64,000 bases of DNA. It comes from Symsagittifera roscoffensis. Its lineage: Eukaryota; Xenacoelomorpha; Acoela; Convolutidae. The translations under genes were made by a program, and so were the position numbers. Positions 1 through 9,827 of this stretch are shown in pieces. Position 1 is the first letter of the stretch, and each line of letters starts with the position of its first letter. The stretch covers positions 53,840,213-53,904,212 of the forward strand of contig NC_087068.1 in assembly GCF_963678635.1 (NCBI RefSeq), given 5' to 3'. Below the pieces are notes generated by a model. It saw only the letters and a program-made list of their open reading frames with translations. It searched no databases and was not told where the DNA came from.

Positions 1-90
1 ATCCGCATCTTAGCTAAACTACTAACAACTTCCGATCTCATCCACGACATCTTCCCCCACGGTTTTTTCCCCGACGACTAACAGGTAAGT
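1..90 (+). other. Possible exon end with 5' splice donor
   Basis: A perfect donor CAG|GTAAGT lies at 82-90. Frame 1 is open from the window edge to a TAA at 79-81, three bases before the donor, giving a 26-residue tail. If real, this is either the C-terminus of a gene with an intron in its 3' UTR, or an exon read in another frame. Frame 2, which would match the phase of the exon at 2283, has a stop at 23-25 and no acceptor after it, so a direct splice to that exon is not supported. Confidence 0.2.
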
Positions 91-2282
91 ATGAATTAAA
101 TGAATATAACTAACTAATTGAAATATTAAAAAACTCACCATACTTTATCCATGTTTTTTTTAGATTTTTAGCCTTCATCCGACAATAACCTACAAAAACC
201 ACAAAAGACAAATAAAAATCGCAAATTTCATCAAACAGATTTCAAAAATTCTATTAATCTCTTACACTTATAAATTTATAAATTTAATACCAATGCAGTA
301 AATTCATTTCTAAAATTTTCCCCACAAGCAGTAAATCTAATTATAATGAAAATTTGTAACTTAAAATTCCCCCATAATTAGCAGTAAATTTCCAAATTCT
401 ATGCAGTAAATTAATAAAATGCAATTGCAGTACTAACCTTTTGATATTTTCATTCATTCGCACAGAAATTCTATCCACACTCGCACAGCTCGCCCACGAA
501 GAATTGTTTAAAATAATGAATTTCAGTTTCAAGTTTTCACACTCAACAACTCTAACATATAATAACATGTTTCAAACCTTCCTTTAACCCGGTTGGAAAG
601 GAATCATATACTAAACAAAACTAACCAACGCAGCTTACTAAATACCACAAATCATAGAATAACAGCATGACTAAGAAAAGGAAACCAACGGTACCCAAAC
701 CGGATTAACCCAGTTTAAAACTGGATAATTTATTCTTTTGAAGACTATTATAAAGTCTAAGAAAGAAATAATAAAACACAAAAAAGTCGAAAGACAAACC
801 CATACCACGAACAATTTGCTTTTTGGAAAAAGAACATAACCAACAAGACATAAGAAAAACCACAACAAACCCAACATAAAACGTTGTCACATAACAGGAC
901 CCCTCACAAAAACCGCATGAAATCATACTCCCACTCCTGGCCTAACCCACCAGGAAGGACGTCCTGAGCATGCTCTATAGCCGGCCTAACCCACCGTGCT
1001 ACATCCACGCTTTGTGACCACACCTCTATTTTTAATAAGAGCTACTCAAGTGTGAGTAACTCTTCAAAATAACCGAACTAAAACAAAAAGTTTTTGTGAA
1101 AACAACTAACTAAAATCATAATTAAAAAATATTAAACTAATAAATGTTTTATAAAATGTAAATTACATTATGCAATACATAGATCAGAATACAACACCAA
1201 GGACGAACATCTAAAGACAAAACGACCCCACTACGCTCGAGAGAGAATGGCCAACCACAATCGATATGCCACTCACAATCACAACTCAAAGGATTTAGAG
1301 TACGACTTGACTTCGCAGAAAAGGACTTCATTGAACTAGACCAATGACCACCTCGATGTTCAAGTATACGTACAGATCCGAGTAACCAGGCATCCCCTCC
1401 ACGCACAATCTCCACGCCATTCCCAAACTAAGATCAGACACAAAAGAAGTTCTCCACGCAGAACAAAAAAACCTGACATAGCAAACCATTCTGAAATCAG
1501 ATTTGAGTTTGTTGCAAAGACTTAGTCGTTGTCACTAGAAGACACAACGTCTTATGTCTCTAACTCCAGCTTCCTGGAACTTCTTTAACAAAGAGGAAAC
1601 AGAAGAAATATGATGTTCGCCAAACACCAACGTCCATCATCCATCCTTCGAATTGCAGAAGAACCATTCTAAAAAACTCTGTAAAACCCGGATGGGTGGA
1701 ACCTGATCTAAACTACATTTTATGATTGGATAATTTAGATATTTTACCAATGTAAAGTATTTAATATTAACCAATCATGATCCATCTAACTAACAACCCA
1801 CTTATTTGTAAGTGCTGAAGTTACTTGTAATTTCAGCACCAGAGAGATTTGAATTTAACTTAGAAATTAGTTGGACTCTCCCGAGCACTTCAGCAGCCGC
1901 AATAAACCAGTATACCCTAGATCTATTGAGCCTAGCAGAGACTAGTTAAACAACCTGAGACTAGATAGTATAAGAGTAAGATTAGGATCGGTATTAGACT
2001 AAGAAGTTGCACGAATCTATCCGGCCGAAAATAAGATAGCGTGACGAGCAGACGGTGTACCCTATCCGAAATTACTCTATGAGTTAACCAACTCGGTCCT
2101 AACTCACTTTGTTTCTCAATAATGGGATAACTTTAACTACCTCGCGCCTTCATTCCCTTTTAGCAAAAGTTTACCCCCATACCAAAAACTCAACGGTTAC
2201 GATTGCGCGGTTGCGTTTTTTCTTTTACCTATAACAATTCCCACGGTTAACGCTACAATCGCTAATCTTTTCGAATTTTCAG
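91..2282. other. No gene recognised (intron or intergenic)
   Basis: AT-rich sequence with no convincing reading frame on either strand. The stretches at 900-1020 and 1150-1450 are richer in GC than their surroundings but match nothing I recognise. A short hairpin with 8-bp arms (GTGCTGAA / TTCAGCAC, 1812-1839, 12-base loop) is present. The segment ends with a good splice acceptor, so much of it may be an intron of the gene whose terminal exon follows. Confidence 0.4.
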
Positions 2283-2949
2283 GGTTCAGCTGGAACTTCT
2301 GGGAATCAAAAGTATGTCCATAACTTCTGAAGATTTATCAATTTGTGTGTACCAATTAGCCGAATTTGATCACAACTTGATCGGAAAAGTTCACCAAATG
2401 ACATTTCCTAATAAGGAATCTGATTTGAGACTAGACCTCAAATGTGAAGCTGATCTGGAAGCAACTGTCAATCAAAACGGAAAAGTTCAAGAAGGAGACA
2501 AAGGTGAAACAGGGAACAAAGGTCAACAACCAAATCCAGGTCAAGTTGTAAAAGAAGATAACGGCGCTGCTTTCAAAAGCATAGCATCAATTAGTAGCAA
2601 TGCAACGGTTATGAAAAAAATCTCAACATCTAGTCTCAAATCCGAATACCAAACAGTCGAAAAAGAGAAAAAAGATTCAAGTTATGGACGCAAAATTCCA
2701 ATAGGTTCAAATATTCACTTGAACGATGGCAAATCTAGTAGCGCCTTTGCCGCCTCAATCAAAATTGATGTCACAAAAATATTCGGAAGGTCTGAAAGAA
2801 AATCCGATGTCCAGTTATGGGTCACCTTAGAACCAAGAAGCTCTCAAAATCGGAAAACTAGTCAGAATGGATCTATCGCTCAATACGTGAAATTCAGAGG
2901 AGTGCAGTTTGTTTATGAAAAAGTAGTCGGGGTTAATAAAAAGTATTAA
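2283..2949 (+). CDS. Terminal exon of an unrecognised host gene
   Basis: The frame is open across the acceptor TTTTCAG|G at 2282 and runs to a TAA at 2947-2949. The first ATG is at 2314, but the 11 codons before it look coding (VQLELLGIKS), so I read this as a 3'-terminal exon entered by splicing in phase 2 rather than as a single-exon gene. The roughly 220-residue product has three parts: a folded-looking N-terminal third, a hydrophilic middle rich in Lys, Gly, Asn and Ser (about residues 60-135), and a C-terminal part with alternating hydrophobic residues ending VKFRGVQFVYEKVVG, which suggests a beta-strand domain. There is no signal peptide or membrane segment. I recognise no family. The lack of stops over 660 bases in such AT-rich DNA, together with the splice signal, supports a real gene. 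Upstream exons were not found. Confidence 0.55.
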
Positions 2950-4559
2950 AAAAGTCATATTATTAATAAACTGTTTCCATTCGCTGCTACCAAGTCGTTT
3001 GCTAGTTTAAAGTAGAAGTTAAATTTATATAAAAGATTTGGTGATGTTTGTGATCTAGGTTAATGAAATGAATTTTTTATCTGAATCTGTTAATTTATTT
3101 TACAACGGCCACTCTGGACCATATTATTACTGCTCCTACCAATGGCAAATTTGATGGAGGATATTTTTGTGTTGAGCGCATCAGCCATCTCAAATAAATG
3201 TTACCGCGACTTTGAAGTTTTTCTGGCCCGAAAAATACGCTGCGAGAAATTTGTTGTTGAGAAAAAATGTGTTTTTGTAGTTTCTAGGTTTTAACGAAAA
3301 GAAATTTTGTGATGTATTATTTTACCTAAAATGAAAATGAGAAGCTAAAACAGAAGAAAAGTTCAACGCTTCCCACAGTTCGAAAAGCTTTGAACTTTTC
3401 TTCTGTCTTCATTCGTTGAGTACAAACTATTAAACACTTTTCGCAAAAAGTTATGAAGCAATTTTGATAAACCAATTCCTTTTCCTTTATATATAAATTT
3501 TGCTAAAACTATCTGGGTACAAAAGTTTTGAGTAAAACTAGACTGAGGGCAAAATTTGACTTAGAGCTCAGTTTCCAATTGTTTTTGACAGTTTTAGGTT
3601 ATGTCTTTCAATACCAAACAGAAAAACCCATTTTTCTAATAAAAATATTTTTCTGAATGAAAGTTCCGTTTGAAAAAAGATCTAAATTACGTCCCATCCA
3701 ATAAACTGGGACGTAATAGATTGTTCCAAAATTGTGTTTTTCTCGACTAATTGGAAAATTTGTTTTGCAATTTGCGAAAATTATGCTGCGAAAATTATTA
3801 TTGTGCAATTTATGGTTCGTTCTTGCAAGATTTAACATGCGAAAGCAAATCACCCGTAATTTTTAACTAATTTTTTTCCCGCGAACATTTTTTTTTTATT
3901 CTAACACTTTCTGTCGACATGCTCAATTCTTACAAGCTCAGTTTTTGAAAATTCAAAAACGCCTATATTTTAGTTCAGATTAAAAATTATAGTGGGTTTG
4001 TGGTTTGTGACCTAACTTTTCTCGACTGATTGTCTTTTTTTCATCTGCAGTTTGTTTCATCAAGTACAGTTTCCGGCGGTTCTTTTTAAAAAGCTGTGAC
4101 TTTGTTTTTGTAAAAAATATTCGATTAAATGGTTTCGGTGCATCTTTTGTCGGCTTTGACAACCAAGGTTGCGCATTTTCAAGGGTGAAGAGTTTTTAAT
4201 GCTTTTGTTTGTTTCAGGGGGGATGGTTTAAGAGTCATTGAAATTAGTTCGACGACAAAGCTTCATCATTGTGATTATGTTAGACTCGCCATAGTAACCA
4301 TAAGCTTTAGCTGGGAGAAACAGCAAAAGTAACAAAAGGAGAAAATCCAAACAATTAACAACTTTTGGGTGAGCTTCGTCTGACGGAAGAATTAGAAAAA
4401 GTTTATTACCTTCTAGAGCCCATATCCAAACATCTTTCATTGTGGATGCATTATTGGGAAGGTAAAACCATGTCAAGGCCGCAAACTACAAGTCTACTTG
4501 GATGCATAGGTGTTAGAGATGAAAATGGTTGTCATATAGAATAAGGAAAACAAGGAAGC
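2950..4559. other. No gene recognised; AT-rich spacer
   Basis: Short reading frames here carry no recognisable domains. The segment holds one strong inverted repeat (3351-3405) and ends where similarity to Polinton capsid genes begins. A minus-strand frame at 4228-4476 opens with a motif (FYLPNNAST) loosely like the start of Polinton minor capsid proteins. It runs against the direction of the capsid remnant that follows and is too weak to call. Confidence 0.4.
3351..3405. repeat. Perfect 16-bp inverted repeat (hairpin)
   Basis: The arms CAGAAGAAAAGTTCAA (3351-3366) and its exact reverse complement (3390-3405) flank a 23-base loop. The similarity does not extend clearly beyond the arms. It may be a small foldback element or a chance hairpin. 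Confidence 0.7.
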
Positions 4560-4921
4560 TCGAAGCATAACAAATTTACTCTCCCAAATCTTCTTGCAGA
4601 CTATCCCGTTGATGTATGTGCTGGAACTCAACTTATGTTCTTTTACATGGACATTGTTCATTATTAAATAGTCGGAGACACAAAATCACCCTTGTAACGA
4701 GTCATTGAAACAAATCGTCCGCTGAAAAAATCTTAGGACTGTACAATTGAACCGAATCATCGTAAAGTGTTTAGTAATTTGGACTTCAAAAATCATTGGG
4801 TCAACAAAATTTCTGATATTTCTGTAAACTTGAGAACAAAAATTGACAGGGTTTGTTCCTTCTGCTGAGAAGGAAATTCCACAACCAAGCAGACCTACTA
4901 CGATTTTCAATGTAATATAGA
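4560..4921 (+). pseudogene. Polinton minor capsid (penton-like) protein, 3' part, copy A
   Basis: This is the C-terminal half of a Polinton minor capsid protein, the single jelly-roll (penton-like) subunit of the virus-like particle. It is identified by alignment by eye with the fuller copy at 57633-58246. Both share a Y-P-V-D block followed by A-G-T/I-Q-L-M-F (near 4600-4640), the string GDTKSP, and EPNHRK (near 4747), in the same order. The copy has in-frame stops (TAA near 4666, TAG near 4731) and a frame change before EPNHRK, so it is dead. The N-terminal half is missing or unrecognisable. The small basic protein and major capsid remnants follow directly, as in the 57.6-59.4 kb copy. Confidence 0.65.
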
Positions 4922-5212
4922 CAATGACGCAGTGGTTTCGATGCGTTAGCCTCAGGAATAGAGTGTCACTTCCATTGGCTCGAAAATTTGTGATAGTTGC
5001 AAACAAAAGGATAGGAGGAGAACTACTCATACAGGCAGCTCCAGAATTGATAAAAGTTGTAACCAAAAGAAAAAGCCCTCAGCAGGCACTCAAAATCTTC
5101 GTTAAAAAACAATCTGAAAGCAAGAAGGAGGGGGAGTAGGTTTCGAAAAAGTCATTCAAGTTGAACAACGAGACGCGTCATTCCAAGAAAACGAAATTCC
5201 GATTTCTTTACA
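4922..5212 (+). pseudogene. Polinton small basic protein remnant, copy A
   Basis: A short Lys/Arg-rich reading frame lies between the two capsid genes, where many Polintons encode a small basic, probably virion-associated protein. The frame 4924-5139 contains SLPLARKF near its N-terminus, then an APELI segment and a KSPQQALK segment, and ends in a Lys-rich tail. The copy at 58251-58620 has the corresponding VVLPLARKF and SPELIDRATRR blocks, which confirms homology. The true start is lost: the frame begins inside what should be the preceding region. The reading continues in another frame after 5139 (a basic R-D-A-S-F-Q-E-N tail). Function beyond membership of the capsid gene cluster cannot be read from the sequence. 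Confidence 0.6.
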
Positions 5213-6165
5213 AGGGTCCAGCAACTCTTAGCTCGTTTGACTTTTTTTGAAAAACCTTCCTTACTAGTCAGTTCTGAAAAAAAAACTCTCCCAAAAAATG
5301 GACTTTTCTACTCTCCTGATGGTCCTATGCTCGAGTTGGAAGTACTCGGCGACAGAAATAGTTTCATCGATCTTCTTCGTAGTCGCTTGGAAATAGTTGC
5401 GGGAATGGTTCGAAGCAATCGCCCTTTGCTTCGAACGCATGCTACAGACACAGCAAACAAGAGATTGCCGTTATTTATTCACAACCCTTTATCTTCATTT
5501 TCTTTCTGAGTGGAAATTGTCTTTGAGTGATGAGAAATTATCAACTACGAACGCAAATTATGCCCATAAAAGCTGCATTGAGACCAATTTTTCAAACAGT
5601 ATTGCTGCTAAGAAACATTGGTTAGTTTTTCAAGGTTATTATCATGAAGAAAATTCATCAGCTGTTGACGCTAAGTGAAGGAGAGCTGAGGGTAATGCGG
5701 AGAGTAAGACTCTCGTGGCGGCCTCGAACGAACTAAAGCTATTTGATAAAACTGCATGACGCTTTCTACCGTTCGACATCACCTACTTAGCGGTATGACA
5801 TTTAGATTGCCTCTTAGAAGTTCTCCTAACAATTTCGTTATCAAATCTGGGGCTGCAGCTAATTACTTAAAGGTCCAAATAATTGGAACTAACCTTTATG
5901 TCGGAAACATGACTGGGACTACTTATGTTTTTTCGTCGATAGAAAAATTATTGTTGAAGGACTTGGCCCTTTACATTTACCTTTAAGTAGTGCCAAAAAC
6001 GTTTCTCACAAGTGCAGGAGTGCCAAGCTGACAACAAGAGCATGTTTTCAAAAAAAGAGTCTGTTCGAAGAATGATATTAGCAATGAGCATGAACGAAAT
6101 AAATTTGGGTACCAACAGGACACATCCTTTTCATTGCCAAATGTTTGGATTGACTTTTTGAAATC
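5213..6165 (+). pseudogene. Polinton major capsid protein remnant, copy A
   Basis: This is a decayed gene for the double jelly-roll major capsid protein of a Polinton, here scattered over three frames. Recognisable blocks in order are: an N-terminal D-R-N-S-F-I-D-L segment (near 5350); F-I-H-N-P-L-S-S followed by W-K-L-S-L-S-D-E (5480-5540); A-S-N-E-L-K-L-F-D near 5730; F-R-L-P-L-R-S-S-P-N-N-F-V-I (5800-5840); and Y-V-F-S-S-I-E-K-L-L-L-K (5927-5960), followed by a V-P-T-G block near 6110. The same blocks appear in the copies at 11606-11990 and 58626-59411. Stops and frameshifts are numerous. The C-terminus is missing: near 6165 the sequence passes into the 2.9-kb module without the G-E-R-A-S-T-V-Y tail seen in copy B. 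Confidence 0.75.
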
Positions 6166-6479
6166 TTCGGATTGAGTTATATTTCACAGCTATTTTCGAT
6201 TATTCTCACAGTGGGCCGGACAACTGAAATTTGGAACAACCGAAAACTTGAACATTAAAGGGTCAAAAGAAGACAAGGCACGAAAAATGCTTTTGCGGTC
6301 ACCTTTTTAAAGTAAATTGGTAGTCTCTTTAATTCATTGTAATGCAAAATTTGATTAGTTGGAATGGGACGATACCGCTAAACTTGCATTTGCAGCGAAG
6401 CCAGAGAAAATGGATTCATGATTAGGGATGAAAAAATTGTAATTTTAACGGATATAATTGAAAACTTTAGGGGATCGCT

Positions 6480-7480
6480 CATTCGTTGCTTCAACCATTG
6501 CTTAAATTTTTTGAAGAATTTAAAGATTTTTTAATGTAACAAACCCCGACAAATGTCATCGTTTTCACATTCGCCTTCCTGTTCCAATCATCAATTTTAG
6601 ATTTTTTGGGGAATTTTCCGCCAAGGACTCGAATTTGCCAGTTGACAAGATTACCTATTGACGATAATTAAAAGTTCCTTCTTGGTTTTTTTGTACAATT
6701 TGATAGTTATTCTACCTGTCTGTGCAAATGTACAGGTCTCTCTTAACGTATTTGCAACGACTCTTTATTTTTTCATCAGGTAAAGGTATATCCTGAAAAT
6801 GATCGAAATATCCAATATCCAATTCATAGGAAAAGTACAGAATAATTGAAAAACAATCGACTGGTTTTTAGTCAGGTTGAAGAATGACTGATCACAGTAT
6901 ACAAGACAGATCATGCGTTCGCAAGGCCAAAACTTAGGTCACAACTTTATGAGCGCCTTGAGCCATAATTATAAAGTTTTTAACGATAAACCACAGTTAG
7001 TATATGTACTTAATGCTTACCCTCGCGTTAATTGTAAAATTTTTCTCAGGTTTTTCATCTCGACGGTTAATTTGGTGACTCCTATTGATCATGATGATAA
7101 ACATTTAACAGCATGAAAAAAAATGTCTGGCAAACTAGCGGGTAAACGTGAAACTGAGAGTTTTCGCCCTTAGCCCCTATAACATAGCTATCAGATAAAA
7201 TCGAAAAATTGAGTTTTCATAAGCTTTTTTAAGATGACCTCAGGCATCATGCGTAGAAAAACAAACAAAAATTGATAGCGTCACCTAACTGACCAAAATA
7301 AGCCATGCCACCCTTTCTTGGTCTCAATCATGTTAACAAATTTTTTTCATTCTCTCAATTTCTCTTCGGTAATTTAATCATTTTGTTTTAACAAAATCTT
7401 CAAACGTCTTCAATTTACATCTAGTTCTCTGGAGATAATTTCGGTGCCCGAACGAAAGAGAAAAGTTATCTACCAAATGC
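6480..7480 (-). pseudogene. Degenerate minus-strand ORF of the Polinton module, copy 1
   Basis: On the minus strand, several protein-like stretches appear in more than one frame. Near 7380-7480 reads GHRNYLQRTRCKLKTFEDFV, then EIERMKK, and near 6790-6860 reads FSYELDIGYFDHFQDIPLPD. Further on is a stretch with LSTGKFESLAENSPKNL (near 6600-6650). The second copy (14249-13071) has the same stretches with different disruptions, and there one frame of 114 residues stays open at 13415-13071. I recognise no family. Its opposite orientation to the capsid and polymerase genes and its position would suit one of the Polinton genes not otherwise found here (packaging ATPase or cysteine protease), but I see neither a Walker A loop nor a catalytic His/Cys signature. 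Confidence 0.3.
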
Positions 7481-7494
7481 ACACATGAGAACCA

Positions 7495-7496
<2 letters not shown>

Positions 7497-7528
<32 letters not shown>
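7497..7528. repeat. (AG)n microsatellite
   Basis: A 32-base uninterrupted AG run. The second copy of the module has a shorter run at the matching place (14264-14279), as expected for replication slippage. Confidence 0.95.
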
Positions 7529-7531
<3 letters not shown>

Positions 7532-8066
7532 CTTCGTCTCATGCGAGTCTCGTGATTATGCAGAGTGCAAATTGTACTGGGATATTCAAGCAGCAATGTC
7601 TCCCAAGTCATTTGTTAGGGGAGATGTTTCAACTCCATCTCCAGAACAACCAACGTTCTATTCGAATGGGCGATTTCATCGGCACAGAGTGCGGAGACAT
7701 TTGATATAGCGGCATATCCAGATATCATTCAAGGAACGCCTCTAAACACAGCTTGCTACGCTCCTCAAGGAAAAACGAAAACTACAATTAGAGAGTTTTA
7801 AAAACATAAGATAAAAACTAATTATTTTCTATCAATAAATGTTCCTCAGGTTTTTTTCTTTTTCATTCTTGTTCGAATTGATTAAAACTTCCTTTCAGTA
7901 TGACCATGTGTATCTTTTGATCTCAGATTTATCTTACGTTGAAGATCAATTGAACTTATCTCTGTAATATTTTCTACAAGGTCTTAGATTAAAAAAAACT
8001 TGCAGAACTAAACAAAAAAATTATAATTATGATTTTTTCGTTAAAATTTTTGTTTGAGAAAGATTT

Positions 8067-8097
8067 AGAGAGAGAGAGAGAGAGGGAGAGAGAGAGG
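8067..8097. repeat. (AG)n microsatellite
   Basis: An AG run of about 31 bases with one interruption. It matches runs at 14811-14842 and 16741-16782 in the other module copies. Confidence 0.95.
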
Positions 8098-8794
8098 AAT
8101 TGATAAATGCATTTGCTTGTTAGTGAGTCCCTTTTAAAAATTCACCTTGAAGATATTGCTTTCTTTTCAAAAGAAAGGTAAAATTCGGTTGGTCCACCGT
8201 TTCCATGAGGATAATCCAACCATATTCATGGCTTTTTTCGAAAACTCTCTGCTCTCTTTCATCATACTTTGTGCCCAGTGGTAAGCTACGTCTTAAACAT
8301 AGTATCAGAGAATGTTTTAGTGTATTATGCCATAACTCTGCTTAATATTTTGTTTGTCTACATGTCTAACATGTAAAACTGACAAACATGCACAAACGAA
8401 AACGTATGTTTTTTATTCCAAAATTGAACATGGCCGTAAACCTGCTCAAAAGATGATATAGCATTTGGTCATGAGAAAGAATACTTTATGGTAAAAATGC
8501 CTTTTTTTAAATTTTGATTGTGACTCTCAGAACTATTATAGAGATCACGTAAAATTATGAGTTTGTTTTTAAACGGTTTTAGACCATTTTCTTTATCAAA
8601 CGGCAGGCATTCCCGAAGAGTTAGTGACGAGCGTCGCCGGGTTAGCTATTGCACCCTAAAGCGGACGGCCATGCCTTAATATTCTGAAGGAAATGATATG
8701 AAATGTTTCACGTAACACTGACTCACATGAAAGAAACTTTGATTTTGCTATCTTTTAAACAAATTCAGATGAGTCGGAAAAAATTCTAGGCTTC

Positions 8795-9030
8795 ATTATA
8801 GCTCGAGTCATCATAAGCTGAAATTTTATTTGAAAGTGTAAACCAGTCCCCTAAAATTTGCCAACTCTTAAAAAAACTTATCGCTAGCCCTTAAAAAAAC
8901 AGCATAGGTTTACAGATGTATATGAGTTAGTTTTGTAATATACAAAACCCTTGCACTTGAGTGAGGTGATGAGACATATAGAGCTTAAAACTGTAACAAA
9001 ACCTGTTTTCGACAACTATTTATTGTCAAA
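8795..9030 (-). pseudogene. Minus-strand C-terminal ORF of the Polinton module, copy 1
   Basis: The minus strand encodes, with breaks, a segment best kept at 17667-17449, where 72 residues are open. It contains a V-L-S-S-I-C-L-I-T-S-L-K-C-K-G-F-V-Y block, then F-F-E-S-W-Q-I-L-G-D-W-L-K-L-S-N-K, and ends with D-D-S-N-Y-N-E-A before a stop. The three copies (here, 15765-15545 and 17667-17449) differ by small changes. No family is recognised. It is probably the C-terminal end of a minus-strand Polinton gene, since the next minus-strand bases are stop-rich. Confidence 0.3.
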
Positions 9031-9231
9031 CTCACGGTGGAGTGAATCTCTCGTTATATACTTCACTTGTCTTTACTTGTGAAACTTCTAATTTTTAGTT
9101 CTAGAAGCTTCGTTTTTGCTTTTTGCTTCCTCAAAAACCAGTTTTACTCGAATCTAGAAAATTAGAGAAATAATTAGAGGAAATAATTAGAGGAAATATT
9201 AGAGAAAATAATTAGAGAACTTCAAAAAACA

Positions 9232-9805
9232 ATGCCGAACTTTACTTCTATCGATTCACCTGTACCTTGCCAGTAGTGCAGAAAAAGACTGAGCTCCAAA
9301 AAGAACTTGAGAAGACACAAGATTGACACAAATTGAGAAGTTCAAAAAATGCTTCCTCCGCCTCCTCCTCAAACTGTTTGCGATAGAATCCCGAGAGCAC
9401 GTTGAGCTGGCTATTGGCTTGACTTTCAATAGTCATTGTATTTAATGCCATACAATATTCTCACAGCGGAAAGCTATCGACAACATATGCTGAAGAAGTA
9501 CGCATCACAAGTTTGAGCTGGCATCGAGACGACCTCTTCTACTGCGCCAACGGAAAACGCGTACAGAGGGAAATTGTCTCGATACGATCTCATAGTCGGT
9601 GAAAATGAAAAGGTTTTGCTTCAAGTCAAGATGCAAAACAAGTAAGAAATTTACTCTCTCATATTGGAGAGGCTCAAAGAGGGCCCGAACAAAGTGCCAT
9701 TCAACCTGTGAAAGTGGGGATATTAAAAATTTCCGCTTTGCTTGACAAGGACACTGGAAAAAACGAAAGGACCAAATTTTTCTTAACACTTTTACTTAAG
9801 TAATT
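9232..9805 (+). pseudogene. Zinc-finger ORF related to the pPolB N-terminus, copy 1
   Basis: The ATG at 9232 begins MPNFTS and is followed by two C2H2-type fingers spaced as in the polymerase N-terminus: C-Q-(stop)-C-x12-H from 9268, and C-I-(stop)-C near 9437. In the second finger the last His is changed to Tyr (KKY). A segment follows that matches the polymerase ORF downstream (D-L-I-V-G-E-N-E, then Q-V-K-M-Q-N, then a GPNKVPF block). The ORF then departs from the polymerase and ends near 9800 after an ERTKFFLT-type tail, just before a second ATG-CCG-AAC start at 9828. It therefore looks like a partial tandem duplicate of the polymerase N-terminal region kept as a separate ORF. Related ORFs lie at 15778-16040 and 17839-18440. 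Its function is unknown; DNA or RNA binding is an inference from the fingers. Confidence 0.55.
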
Positions 9806-9827
9806 ACCTACCTAACTTCAAGAAACA

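Larger units (their letters stand above)
6178..9060. repeat. 2.9-kb Polinton internal module, copy 1
   Basis: This block lies between the major capsid remnant and the polymerase-type ORFs. It recurs at 12915-15770 in the same position and, from its second half, at 16416-17700. The copies are collinear with scattered small indels. It contains two (AG)n tracts and no convincing plus-strand gene; the best frames are on the minus strand (listed separately). Its place in two separate capsid-to-polymerase intervals implies that it belongs to the element. Confidence 0.75.

Noticed and set aside
4228-4476. Start of a minor capsid gene on the minus strand
   Set aside because: Only a short phrase resembles the family, and it runs opposite to the adjacent capsid remnant with no other matching block.
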